A stretch of 14,846 bases of DNA from CAKSST01 sp045535505 (lineage in GTDB: Bacteria > Bacillota > Clostridia > Oscillospirales > Acutalibacteraceae), in contig JAZSLU010000025.1 of the NCBI GenBank assembly GCA_045535505.1, positions 1 through 14,846 on the forward strand, written 5' to 3'. The notes beneath the pieces were generated by a model. The model was not told where the DNA came from. It worked only from the letters and a program-made list of their open reading frames with translations, and searched no databases. Of this stretch, positions 1 through 7,831 are shown in pieces; the stretch's first letter is position 1; each line of letters opens with the position of its first letter. A program made the position numbers and the translations under genes.

Positions 1-33
1 GGCTCACAGAACGACATGGCTACGATCCGACTT
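1..33. other. Sequencing-adapter remnant (BGI/MGI type)
   Basis: Read on the minus strand, these bases begin AAGTCGGATCGTAGC and continue to GTGAGCC. As I remember it, this is the BGISEQ/MGI read-2 adapter over its first 33 bases. The composition is more balanced than the AT-rich gene beside it, and the match stops at the contig edge, as untrimmed adapter does. Bases 34-37 are left between it and the plsX stop codon. It should not be read as genomic sequence. Confidence 0.9.
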
Positions 34-37
34 GATG

Positions 38-1030
38 TTATTTTAACTCCGACATACCCTCGGAAATGGTTTCTATTATATTGTTTTCGCAACACAAAAT
101 TGCTTGTTTTATTGCATTTTTAAATGCAACGGCATCAGAACTGCCATGCGCTTTTACAACAGGCTTTGAGGTACCAAGCAATAATGCTCCGCCAACCTCT
201 CTTGCATCACCTTTTGCTTTGATTGCATACAAATCTTTTTTAAGAATTAATGCAGCAATTTTATTTATAAAGTTTTTATAAAAAGCCTTTTTAATAAGCT
301 TAAATGTTGTTGAAAGCACACCCTCATAAAGTTTAAGCGATATGTTTCCCGTAAAACCGTCGGTAACAAGAACATCACAAACACCTTTGGGCATCTCACG
401 TGATTCAACGTTTCCGATAAAATTAATTGGTGCTTGTTGCAACAGTTTGTATGTTTCTTGCTGCAAATCTCCACCCTTGCTTTCTTCAACACCTATGTTA
501 AGCAAACCAACGGTGGGGTTTTGCCTGTTTTCAACTTTTTGCATATAAACAGAGCCCATAACAGCAAACTGTGCCAACATTTCAGGACGGCAAACAGCAT
601 TTGCGCCAATATCCAAAAACAAAAAGTTTTTATCGGGTGACGGAATTAATGATGCAAGTGCAACACGGCTTACGCCTTTTATGCGCTTAACAATAAGGGT
701 TCCACCGACCACTATGCCGCCTGTGCTTCCTGCCGAAACAAATGCGTCGGCACGGTCTTCTTTTAACTCTTTAAAAGCAAGTGCCATTGACGAGTCCGAC
801 TTTTTCTTAACAACATCGGTTGGCTCATCATGCATACTTAAAACAATGGGGGTATCAACAATATCCATTCTGTCAAGAGAAATGCCGTTATCTTTTGCAC
901 ATTTTTCTATTTTCGTTCTGTCACCGCAAAGAGTAATATCCACATTATATTCCCTAACGGCAAGCTCGCAACCCTTTAATATTTCAAGTGGTGCGTTATC
1001 TCCACCAAAAGCATCTACTGCAATTCTCAT
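38..1030 (-). CDS. plsX: Phosphate acyltransferase PlsX
   Basis: PlsX makes acyl-phosphate from acyl-ACP and phosphate, the substrate that PlsY uses to acylate glycerol-3-phosphate at the start of phospholipid synthesis. It is a peripheral membrane enzyme. The 330-residue product has the usual family length and begins with the hallmark MRIAVDAFGGDNAP. It also has the SAGSTGG segment near residue 100 and the VTDGFTGN segment near residue 225. The ATG at 1030 follows a GGGGGA ribosome binding site. The gene lies 19 bp downstream of trmFO and is probably the end of the same transcript. In Clostridia acpP and rnc often follow, but here the contig ends in adapter sequence right after the TAA stop, so the neighbour cannot be seen. 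The reading frame is intact. Confidence 0.96.
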   Translation of the reverse strand: MRIAVDAFGGDNAPLEILKGCELAVREYNVDITLCGDRTKIEKCAKDNGISLDRMDIVDTPIVLSMHDEPTDVVKKKSDSSMALAFKELKEDRADAFVSAGSTGGIVVGGTLIVKRIKGVSRVALASLIPSPDKNFLFLDIGANAVCRPEMLAQFAVMGSVYMQKVENRQNPTVGLLNIGVEESKGGDLQQETYKLLQQAPINFIGNVESREMPKGVCDVLVTDGFTGNISLKLYEGVLSTTFKLIKKAFYKNFINKIAALILKKDLYAIKAKGDAREVGGALLLGTSKPVVKAHGSSDAVAFKNAIKQAILCCENNIIETISEGMSELK

Positions 1031-1049
1031 TATTCATCCCCCACGTTAT

Positions 1050-2342
1050 TTATATCTTTAATGTTTTAAAAAAATCTATTGACCGCTGCGAATAAGCGGC
1101 ATATCTTTCGGTTTTATTTTTAATGACACGCTCAATCGGCGGTATTATGCCAAAGTTTGCGCCCATAGGCTGAAAACTGCCGCTCGGTTCGGTACAAATA
1201 TAATTTAGCAATGCACCAATCATTGTAAAATCAGGCAAAATAAGCGGCTGCTGTCCGTTAATATATCTTACGGCATTAATTGCCGCCATAATACCGCTTG
1301 CCGCCGACTCCATATATCCTTCAACACCCGAAAGTTGACCCGCAACAAAAACATTTGGTTTTGCTTTAAGGTTAAGCCCACGCATAAGTAACGCAGGAGA
1401 ATTTATAAAGGTGTTACGGTGCATAACACCGTAACGCATAAATTCCGCATTCTCTAAACCGGGTATCAAAGAAAACACTCTTTTTTGTTCGTCAAACTTT
1501 AGGTTTGTCTGAAACCCCACTATATTATAAAGGCTTCCTGCCGTATTTTCTCTTCGAAGTTGCACAACGGCATAAGGTCTTTTATTATCCTTTGGATTAT
1601 ATATTCCCACCGGTTTCATAGGGCCAAATCGAATAGAATCTTTACCGCGTTTTGCCATAACCTCAATAGGCATACAACCCTCATAAACCTGACTTTCAAA
1701 GTCTTTAATCTGGACGGTCTGGGCATTTATAAGCGCATCGTAAAAAAGCTCATACTGCTCTTTGTCCATCGGACAGTTTATGTAGTCGTCACCGCCTCGG
1801 CCATATCTTGCAGCCATAAAAGCAATGTCAAAATTAATGCTCTGCTCTGTAACGATAGGCGCTGCAGCATCAAAAAAGAACAAATTTTTATCACCGCAAA
1901 TTGAGGCAATATGCTCGGCAAGACCGCCGCTTGTAAGAGGACCTGTCGCAACAATGCACACGCCGTCAGGCAGAGAAGAAACCTTTTTATTTACCACCGT
2001 TATATTTTTATGATTTAAAACTTTTTTGGTTATGTAATCAGAAAAATCTTCACGGTCAACCGCCAAGGCTCCACCGGCTGCAACACTGGTCTTTTTTGCC
2101 GCTTCAATACAAACCGATCCAAGCATTTCCATCTCGGCTTTAAGCAGACCCGCAGCGCTCTCAATTCGCATTGCTTTAAGCGAATTCGAGCAAACCAACT
2201 CGGCAAATTTATTTGAATGATGTGCAGGAGTAAAATCTGTCGGTTTCATTTCAACAAGCGTAACCTGCAAGCCTGCGTTTGCGGCATAAAGCGCCGCTTC
2301 GCATCCTGCAAGACCTGCACCTATAACGGTAATTTTATTCAT
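1050..2342 (-). CDS. trmFO: tRNA uridine-5 methyltransferase TrmFO (folate/FAD-dependent)
   Basis: TrmFO forms ribothymidine at position 54 in the T-loop of tRNAs, using methylenetetrahydrofolate as carbon donor and reduced FAD. The 430-residue product has the normal length. It opens with the FAD-binding Rossmann motif GAGLAG at residues 8-13, followed by the GidA-like helix CEAALYAA. Further family segments are SNKFAELVCSNSLKAMRIES and, near the C-terminus, GQLSGVEGYMESAASG, which also contacts FAD. The ATG at 2342 overlaps the end of topA by 8 bp, which implies translational coupling. It resembles MnmG (GidA), but its short length and the topA neighbourhood point to TrmFO. This Gram-positive folate pathway replaces the SAM-dependent TrmA of enterics. 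Confidence 0.95.
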   Translation of the reverse strand: MNKITVIGAGLAGCEAALYAANAGLQVTLVEMKPTDFTPAHHSNKFAELVCSNSLKAMRIESAAGLLKAEMEMLGSVCIEAAKKTSVAAGGALAVDREDFSDYITKKVLNHKNITVVNKKVSSLPDGVCIVATGPLTSGGLAEHIASICGDKNLFFFDAAAPIVTEQSINFDIAFMAARYGRGGDDYINCPMDKEQYELFYDALINAQTVQIKDFESQVYEGCMPIEVMAKRGKDSIRFGPMKPVGIYNPKDNKRPYAVVQLRRENTAGSLYNIVGFQTNLKFDEQKRVFSLIPGLENAEFMRYGVMHRNTFINSPALLMRGLNLKAKPNVFVAGQLSGVEGYMESAASGIMAAINAVRYINGQQPLILPDFTMIGALLNYICTEPSGSFQPMGANFGIIPPIERVIKNKTERYAAYSQRSIDFFKTLKI

Positions 2343-4407
2343 CTTTTTTCTTTCTTGTGGCGCATAGGCTATTCATACAATATTTACGACCTCTCGCACC
2401 TTTAATAATATAACTGCCGCACTCTTTGCAGACCTCACCTGTAGGCACACCGGGAGAAGCAAAGTCACACTGTGGGTAGTTAGAGCAGCCGTAAAAGTTT
2501 TTGTGAGTTTTTTGTGATGTTTTCTTCACAAGCTTTGCGCCGCATTTGGGACAAGGCTGTGCAATTTCTTCAGCGGGCATAGGTTTTGTGTTTTTACACT
2601 CAGGAAAGCCGGGACAAGCCAAAAATTTACCAAATCGTCCGCTTTTTACAACCATTGTACGACCGCATTTGTCGCAAATTTGGTCGCTTTCCTCATCAGG
2701 CAACTTAATGCGCTTTGCCGTACTTTCAGCTTTTTCAAGCATAGACGCAAACTCGCCGTAAAAACTTTGCATAAGTGTAATCCACTCAAGCTCACCCGCA
2801 CCGATTTTATCAAGGTCGTTTTCCATACCGGCGGTAAACTTAACGTCCATAATCTTTTTAAAATGCTTTACAACAAGGTCAACTATAACCGTACCTAAAG
2901 CAGTAGGTTTTAGTGACTTTTTATCTCTTTCGATATACTCTCTTTGCAAAATGTTTGCAATAATCGGAGCATAGGTTGAAGGACGGCCGATGCCGTTTTC
3001 TTCCAACGTTTTTATAAGTGTAGGTTCAGTAAAGCGTGAGGGTGGCTGTGTAAAATGTTGGTTTTGTGTAAGCTCACGAAGTTTAAGCCGATCGCCAACC
3101 TTCATATCGGGCAACATACCGCCTTCTTCGCTCTCTTCATCACGACCTTCAACATAAAGTTTTGTAAAACCGTCAAACTTAACCTTAAAACCGCTCGCTT
3201 TAAACAGATAATTTCCTGCAGTAATGTCAACTGCCATAGTGTCTTGCACACAAGCAGCCATTAAACTTGCGATAAATCTTTCCCAAATAAGTTTATACAG
3301 CTTATACTGTTCTGCTGTAAGAGCACCTTTAACCTCGTCGGGTGTAAGTTCAACAATGGTGGGACGGATTGCTTCGTGAGCATCCTGTGCACCTTTTTTC
3401 GCCGCAAATTTACGAGGAGTTTTGGGCAAATAATTATCGCCAAAACGCGAAGCAATAAACTTTGTAGCCGCAAATTTAGCCTCATCAGAAATGCGCAAAG
3501 AGTCGGTTCTCATATAAGTTATAAGACCTGTTGCGCCGTGACCGGGAATTTCAACACCTTCGTACAACTGCTGTGCAATTTTCATTGTACGCTGACCGTT
3601 GAAATTAAGTTTGCGTGAAGCTTCTTGCTGTAATGTAGATGTTATAAAAGGAGGGGCAGGTTGCTTATTGCGAACACCTTTTTTAATGTTAGAAACAATG
3701 TAATTGGCACCATCAAGGTCTGCAACTATGTCATTTGCCTGTTCCTCATTAGCAATATTCATTTTTTTACCGTCAATAAGACCGTGTAATTTGGCATCAA
3801 ACACGCTCTTGCCACTTGCAAGGCGGGCATCGATGCTCCAATACTCCTGCGGCACAAAAGCCTCTATTTCTTTTTCGCGGTCAACAATAAGACGAAGCGC
3901 AACCGTCTGCACTCGACCTGCAGATAAACCACTTTTAACCTTTTTCCACAAAAAAGGACTAAGCTTATAGCCAACAATGCGGTCTAACACACGACGTGCC
4001 TGCTGTGCATCAACAAGGTTACTGTCAATTTTGCGCACAGCCGCCATACCGGCAGAAACACCGCTTTGTGTAATCTCGTTAAAAGAAACACGGTTTGCTT
4101 TATCAAGGTCCAAATCGAGCATCTGTGCAAGATGCCAAGATATAGCCTCTCCCTCGCGGTCAGGGTCGGTTGCAAGATATACAACTTCACTGTCAGCCGC
4201 TGCAGCTTTAAGCTTTTTGATAAGCTCTTTTTTATCCTTCATAACCACATACTGCGGCAAAAATCCGTTTTCAATGTCCACTCCAATTTTAGAAACCGGC
4301 AAATCACGCACGTGTCCCATTGATGCTACAACGTCATAGCCATCTCCGAGATATTTTTTTATGCTTTTAACCTTTGTGGGTGACTCAACTATCACAAGTT
4401 TAGACAT
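2335..4407 (-). CDS. topA: DNA topoisomerase I (type IA)
   Basis: TopA relaxes negative supercoils by passing one strand through a transient break held on a 5'-phosphotyrosine. In the 690-residue product the TOPRIM domain starts at VIVESPTK, with Glu8, and includes the acidic metal-binding motif DPDREGE at residues 81-87. The catalytic tyrosine is Tyr298 within ITYMRTDS. The C-terminus carries three four-cysteine zinc-ribbon modules, beginning at CDKCG, CPKCG and CKECG, usual for clostridial TopA. The frame stays open upstream to 4518, inside dprA. I chose the ATG at 4407 because the conserved N-terminus begins there and AAGGAG sits just upstream. The gene starts 22 bp after dprA and overlaps trmFO at its end, so it is mid-operon. 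Confidence 0.97.
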   Translation of the reverse strand: MSKLVIVESPTKVKSIKKYLGDGYDVVASMGHVRDLPVSKIGVDIENGFLPQYVVMKDKKELIKKLKAAAADSEVVYLATDPDREGEAISWHLAQMLDLDLDKANRVSFNEITQSGVSAGMAAVRKIDSNLVDAQQARRVLDRIVGYKLSPFLWKKVKSGLSAGRVQTVALRLIVDREKEIEAFVPQEYWSIDARLASGKSVFDAKLHGLIDGKKMNIANEEQANDIVADLDGANYIVSNIKKGVRNKQPAPPFITSTLQQEASRKLNFNGQRTMKIAQQLYEGVEIPGHGATGLITYMRTDSLRISDEAKFAATKFIASRFGDNYLPKTPRKFAAKKGAQDAHEAIRPTIVELTPDEVKGALTAEQYKLYKLIWERFIASLMAACVQDTMAVDITAGNYLFKASGFKVKFDGFTKLYVEGRDEESEEGGMLPDMKVGDRLKLRELTQNQHFTQPPSRFTEPTLIKTLEENGIGRPSTYAPIIANILQREYIERDKKSLKPTALGTVIVDLVVKHFKKIMDVKFTAGMENDLDKIGAGELEWITLMQSFYGEFASMLEKAESTAKRIKLPDEESDQICDKCGRTMVVKSGRFGKFLACPGFPECKNTKPMPAEEIAQPCPKCGAKLVKKTSQKTHKNFYGCSNYPQCDFASPGVPTGEVCKECGSYIIKGARGRKYCMNSLCATRKKKDE

Positions 4408-4429
4408 AAAAGGCTTCTCCTTTTTTAAG

Positions 4430-5635
4430 TTAATTCTTCTTTTCAAAGCGTCCTCCGGGCATTGCTTGTATAAAACCATACAACTCAAGTTCTGAGAGCG
4501 CCGCAAAAACATCAGCATCTGATATATGCTCTATACAGATATCGTCAACCGATATTTCTTTATCATTAAAACAGCTATAAACCAATTTTGCCGTACTGCT
4601 CAAAACATCAATCTTTGGGAGATTTCTTTTTTCTGCTTTTTCGGTTTTTGGTTTAAATAACTTAACTTTTTTCAATCTAACAAAAAATTTATTTGAGCAT
4701 TGCTGATAATCCTTGTTCATTGTTTCTTTATTGATATTATAAGCCCTTCGCATATCAATTTTATCGCTAAACATAGGATAATAACATTCAAAAATGTTAA
4801 CCGCACTTAAAAGTGGTATTGCGCCATCTTTAAGCAATTTATCCGAACCTGCATATTGTTGCGAAATTTTGGCTCTTCCCGGAACAACGAAAACATCTTT
4901 GCCTTGCTCGGCAGCACAGTTTGCCGTAATAAGCGCACCGCTTTTTTCGCTCGCTTCAACTACTGCAACACCTAAAGCAAGACCCGACATAATGCGGTTG
5001 CGAATTCTAAAGGCGCCTTTGGTTACATTATATCCCGGCGGAAACTCACTTATTACGCAGCCTTTTTGTATAACTGCTTTTCTAATTTCCTTGTTAGCAA
5101 CAGGATATTCAACATCTATGCCGCAAGGCATAACCAAAACGGTTACACCACCAGCATTCAAAGCACCTGCGTGAGCATAAAAGTCTGCTCCCACAGCGCC
5201 ACCGCTAACAATTGTCATACCTCCAAGTGCAAGTCTGTAAGCAAGTGAATAAGCCGATTTTTTACCAAACTCCGTACAATTTCTTGGCCCTACAATACAA
5301 AAAGTAGGTGTCAATTCAAAATCCGGCATCCTTCCTTTTACGTATAACACCGCAGGCGGAGCATCAATGCAAAGCAAAGTTTTGGGATAACTTTTCATAT
5401 CGGGTGTGACAATATCAATTCCCAAATGTTTGCAAACATTTATGGTTGCGTAACAGTCCGATAATGAAATTGCGCCAATTTTGTTTATTACAGACGGCGG
5501 TAACACACCGCTTTTGCGAATGGTATCAACATCAGCTTCATACAGACCTTTCGCCGAGCCAAAACGTTCAATTACATTAGGTAAAAAACTGCTACCAAAC
5601 CCAATGATTTTTTGCAACCACACCCAATAAACCAT
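4430..5635 (-). CDS. dprA: DNA-processing protein DprA (Smf)
   Basis: DprA binds incoming single-stranded DNA during natural transformation and loads RecA onto it; it is also widespread in species not known to be competent. The 401-residue product has an N-terminal helical region. The Rossmann-like core at about residues 110-255 contains IVGPRNCTEFG, TIVSGGAVGAD, VMPCGIDVEYP and RNRIMSGLALG. A basic variable stretch lies near 315-340, and a winged-helix C-terminal domain at about 345-400. An in-frame ATG at 5659 lies inside the upstream gene. The ATG at 5635 is preferred because GAGG ends 8 bases before it and the upstream stop codon is only 5 bp away. The core motif reads GPR where many homologues have GSR. 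The downstream neighbour is topA, a common Firmicute arrangement. Confidence 0.95.
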   Translation of the reverse strand: MVYWVWLQKIIGFGSSFLPNVIERFGSAKGLYEADVDTIRKSGVLPPSVINKIGAISLSDCYATINVCKHLGIDIVTPDMKSYPKTLLCIDAPPAVLYVKGRMPDFELTPTFCIVGPRNCTEFGKKSAYSLAYRLALGGMTIVSGGAVGADFYAHAGALNAGGVTVLVMPCGIDVEYPVANKEIRKAVIQKGCVISEFPPGYNVTKGAFRIRNRIMSGLALGVAVVEASEKSGALITANCAAEQGKDVFVVPGRAKISQQYAGSDKLLKDGAIPLLSAVNIFECYYPMFSDKIDMRRAYNINKETMNKDYQQCSNKFFVRLKKVKLFKPKTEKAEKRNLPKIDVLSSTAKLVYSCFNDKEISVDDICIEHISDADVFAALSELELYGFIQAMPGGRFEKKN

Positions 5636-5640
5636 ACAGT

Positions 5641-6414
5641 TTACCTCGTCATTTCCCACATAACAATCGCAGCAGCAGTTGCCGCATTAAGAGACTCTGT
5701 TATGCCTTTCATTGGAATGTTAATCGGTATAGCAATTTTTATAGCCTCATCGGTAAGACCGTTTGCCTCGTTACCAATAAGCGCAACAGCACCACCCTTA
5801 AAATCCACCTTGCTTATAGGCTCTGCGGTATTATGAACAACACAGGCATAAAGCGGCATTTCAAGAGCGCTCAATTGTCCTATAAAATCATCAAGCTCAA
5901 TTACAGGTAATCTCATTAATGCACCCATAGATGCTCTTAAAGCTTTAGGATTATAACGGTCACAACCTTTTTTAGACACAATAACACCGCAAAGACCCAA
6001 AGCCTCTGCCGTACGTGCAACTGCTCCCAAATTTGATGGGTCGGCAACGTTTTCCAAAGCTATATATTTACCCGTTTTGTTAATTTGCGAATTACATTCG
6101 GGAATTTTACACACACAAATAACGCCCTGAGGCGTTTGCGTCCCGGACATCTTCTTAATAACCTTTTGGCTGACAATCAGCGTTTTTTCTGCCTTGTTGG
6201 AAATGGCTTTTGCATCGGCGGTATGCTTTAGCTGAAACTCTTCAGTTATAATAGCAGTCTTAATATCAACCGACCTTACAGCATCCATGCAAAGCCTTAA
6301 CCCTTCGGCTATAAACAAACCTTCTTCCCTACGGGCACGGGAGCTGTCGGCAAGCCGACAAACCTCCTTAACCGTAGGATTATCCGGTGAAGTTATTATT
6401 ATGGAATCAACCAC
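5641..6414 (-). CDS. SpoU/TrmH-family RNA 2'-O-methyltransferase (YsgA/RlmB-like)
   Basis: This SAM-dependent ribose methyltransferase has the SPOUT trefoil knot. The 257 residues comprise an N-terminal substrate-binding domain (about 1-105, with the segment FIAEGLRL) and a catalytic domain with all three family motifs: NVADPSNLGAVARTAEALG at 122-140, ALIGNEANGL at 211-220, and the knot strand IPMKGITESLNAA at 233-245. The target is probably 23S rRNA, but the exact nucleotide cannot be read from sequence. The start is GTG at 6414, with GGAGG 8 bases upstream. It follows rplT across a hairpin terminator with little room for a promoter, so it is probably expressed by read-through. A SpoU methylase directly after infC-rpmI-rplT is a common clostridial arrangement. 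The stop codon is 5 bp before dprA. Confidence 0.92.
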   Translation of the reverse strand: MVDSIIITSPDNPTVKEVCRLADSSRARREEGLFIAEGLRLCMDAVRSVDIKTAIITEEFQLKHTADAKAISNKAEKTLIVSQKVIKKMSGTQTPQGVICVCKIPECNSQINKTGKYIALENVADPSNLGAVARTAEALGLCGVIVSKKGCDRYNPKALRASMGALMRLPVIELDDFIGQLSALEMPLYACVVHNTAEPISKVDFKGGAVALIGNEANGLTDEAIKIAIPINIPMKGITESLNAATAAAIVMWEMTR

Positions 6415-6450
6415 TTACAAACCCTCCGGAAAATAATTACACCTAAGAAA

Positions 6451-6470
6451 AGCGCCCGTTAAGACGGGCG
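6451..6470 (-). terminator. Intrinsic terminator after rplT
   Basis: On the minus strand, a perfect 7-bp stem CGCCCGT/ACGGGCG (6464-6470 and 6453-6459) with a 4-base loop is followed by CTTTTCTTA. It lies between the rplT stop codon and the downstream methylase gene. The interrupted T-tract suggests partial termination, which would lower expression of the methylase-dprA-topA string relative to the ribosomal genes. Confidence 0.8.
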
Positions 6471-6476
6471 TGTTTC

Positions 6477-6836
6477 TTACTTTTCAAGTGCTTTTTTTGC
6501 ATTTTTTGCAAGGGTAGCGAAACCGGCAGCATCGTTTACAGCCAGGTCTGCCAACATCTTGCGGTTAATTTGATAACCAGCCTTCTTAATGCCGTTCATA
6601 AAGGTAGAATAGTTCATACCGTTGATTTTTGCAGCAGCAGAAATTCTGGTAATCCAAAGGCGACGGAAATCACGCTTTTTAAGACGACGTCCAATATAAG
6701 CGTAATTGCCTGATTTCATAACTGCTTCTTTAGCAGTTTTAAAGAGCTTTGATTTAGCTCCGAAATAGCCTTTTGCAAGCTTTAAAGTTTTATTTCTTCT
6801 TTTTCGCGTTGCTAACGCGCCTTTTACTCGTGCCAT
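6477..6836 (-). CDS. rplT: 50S ribosomal protein L20
   Basis: L20 binds 23S rRNA early in assembly of the large subunit. In several bacteria it also represses its own operon by binding the mRNA. The 119-residue product is full length, with the conserved start MARVKGALATRKRRNK, the very basic helix KLAKGYFGAKSKLFKTAKEAV, and the family segment GRRLKKRDFRRLWITRI. The ATG at 6836 follows a strong AACGGAGG site. It is 29 bp downstream of rpmI and ends the promoter-proximal part of the operon. Confidence 0.98.
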   Translation of the reverse strand: MARVKGALATRKRRNKTLKLAKGYFGAKSKLFKTAKEAVMKSGNYAYIGRRLKKRDFRRLWITRISAAAKINGMNYSTFMNGIKKAGYQINRKMLADLAVNDAAGFATLAKNAKKALEK

Positions 6837-6865
6837 TGTATAGCAACCTCCGTTATAGTTTCACC

Positions 6866-7063
6866 TTATTTGTAGGGGATCATTCTTTTTACTGCTACTG
6901 TGTTAGTAACATCCGCTACAACTGTCTTGCGCAGATTTCTCTTACGCTTAGTAGTTTTCTTGTTGAGTATGTGTGATTTGTAAGCATGTGCGCGTTTTAC
7001 TAAACCGGTTTTGGTAAGTTTAAAGCGCTTTTTTGCACCGCTGTGCGTTTTGAGCTTAGGCAT
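6866..7063 (-). CDS. rpmI: 50S ribosomal protein L35
   Basis: This is a small, very basic protein of the large ribosomal subunit. The 65 residues begin MPKLKTHSGAKKRFK and contain the family core KTGLVKRAHAYKSHIL followed by KKTTKRKRNLRK. The ATG at 7063 is preceded by a near-perfect AAGGAGG site. It lies between infC and rplT, the conserved order of this operon, and is co-transcribed with both. Confidence 0.98.
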   Translation of the reverse strand: MPKLKTHSGAKKRFKLTKTGLVKRAHAYKSHILNKKTTKRKRNLRKTVVADVTNTVAVKRMIPYK

Positions 7064-7099
7064 GTCAAAACCTCCTTAATGTGTATAATCCTTGCCTAT

Positions 7100-7621
7100 T
7101 TATTTTGTTGATTTGGGCGCAAGAAACATCAGCATAATTCTGCCTTCTGTCTTGGCCGGTTTTTCCACTACGGAAACCTCAGAGCAGTAATCGGCAAACC
7201 TCTTCATCAGGTCAAGACCCATTTCAGAATGCCCCATTTCTCTTCCGCGGAAACGGATAGAAACCTTAACCTTATTACCGTCCTTTAAAAACTGACAAGC
7301 ATGTCTTGCTTTTGTTTCAAAATCATGAGTGTCAATGCCAAGTCCGATAATTCTGATTTCTTTAACCTCGACTACTTTTTGATTTTTGCGAGCTTCCTTC
7401 TCCCTTTTTGCCTGCTCAAATTTGTACTTATTGTAGTCCATAATTTTGCAAACCGGGGGTTCTGCGTTAGGAGAAATACATACCAAATCAAGATCCTGGT
7501 CGTAAGCAATATTAAGAGCCTTATCGGGCGCCATAATACCAAGCTGTGAACCGCTGGAGTCAATAAGACGAATCTCTTTAAATTTGATAGCTTCGTTGAT
7601 AGCTGCTTCTTTGCTACTGAT
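7100..7621 (-). CDS. infC: Translation initiation factor IF-3, likely AUC start
   Basis: IF-3 binds the 30S subunit, prevents premature 50S joining, and favours correct start codons and initiator tRNA. The N-domain begins SSKEAAINEAIKFKEIRLID and includes EPPVCKIMDYNKYKFEQ. A charged helical linker (AKREKEARKNQK) leads to the C-domain with KEIRIIGLGIDTHDFETKAR and VSIRFRGREMGHSEMG. I place the start at the ATC at 7619-7621. GGAGG ends 9 bases upstream of it, homology to IF-3 begins there, and no in-frame ATG, GTG or TTG is suitably placed. The frame remains open upstream to 7705, but that stretch is the untranslated leader with its hairpins. The 173-residue product matches the family length. 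In E. coli infC starts with AUU and the rare codon permits feedback by IF-3; AUC would serve the same purpose here. Confidence 0.95.
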   Translation of the reverse strand: MSSKEAAINEAIKFKEIRLIDSSGSQLGIMAPDKALNIAYDQDLDLVCISPNAEPPVCKIMDYNKYKFEQAKREKEARKNQKVVEVKEIRIIGLGIDTHDFETKARHACQFLKDGNKVKVSIRFRGREMGHSEMGLDLMKRFADYCSEVSVVEKPAKTEGRIMLMFLAPKSTK

Positions 7622-7628
7622 GGGAAAA

Positions 7629-7635
7629 CACCTCC
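7629..7635 (-). promoter_or_regulatory. Ribosome binding site that fixes the infC start
   Basis: GGAGGTG on the minus strand is a strong Shine-Dalgarno sequence. It lies 9 bases (7622-7630, counted from GGAGG) before an ATC codon and has no ATG, GTG or TTG at initiation distance in the IF-3 frame. This is the main evidence for the AUC start. Confidence 0.85.
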
Positions 7636-7640
7636 AAAAT

Positions 7641-7675
7641 AATATAACAAAAGCGCGGAACATAAATTCCGCGCT
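7641..7675 (-). terminator. Terminator/attenuator hairpin in the infC leader
   Basis: A perfect inverted repeat, GCGCGGAA (7653-7660) and TTCCGCGC (7667-7674), has a 6-base loop and one extra A-T pair. Read on the minus strand it is followed by TTTTGTTATATTATTTT and then directly by the infC ribosome binding site. Its position makes it an attenuator. Because there is no terminator between serA and the infC promoter, it could also stop transcripts reading in from serA. Confidence 0.75.
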
Positions 7676-7788
7676 CAATAAGCATACACTACCCTGCAAA
7701 AGCAAGGCACTTTACACTATTGACCCTTAAGCTAAATGCCATGGGGTGAGAACGGAAAATTGAATGTTCTACTTTATTTGCAAATGCT

Positions 7789-7817
7789 ATTTTAACAACT
7801 TATATACTGTTTGTCAA
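7789..7817 (-). promoter_or_regulatory. Promoter of infC-rpmI-rplT
   Basis: On the minus strand, TTGACA (7812-7817), a 17-base spacer and TAAAAT (7789-7794) form a near-perfect housekeeping-sigma promoter. The start would fall near 7782. The -35 box lies only 14 bp from the serA stop codon. Confidence 0.85.
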
Positions 7818-7831
7818 CACTTTTTTCAAAT

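Larger units (their letters stand above)
7622..7782 (-). promoter_or_regulatory. infC leader RNA, probable L20-type attenuator
   Basis: About 160 nt of untranslated leader separate the predicted transcription start from infC. The leader contains a 6-bp hairpin CCTTGC-TTTT-GCAGGG (7692-7707) and then a stronger terminator-like hairpin just before the ribosome binding site. In Bacillus and other Firmicutes the infC-rpmI-rplT leader is bound by ribosomal protein L20, which favours a terminator fold. The layout here fits that class, but I could not confirm the L20-binding consensus by eye. Confidence 0.6.

Noticed and set aside
4408..4518. N-terminal extension of topA to 4518
   Set aside because: The extension lies within the dprA winged-helix domain, lacks a ribosome binding site, and precedes the conserved TopA start at 4407.
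7622..7705. Upstream extension of the infC frame to an ATG at 7705
   Set aside because: It would translate through the attenuator hairpin and the ribosome binding site and add 28 residues with no resemblance to IF-3.
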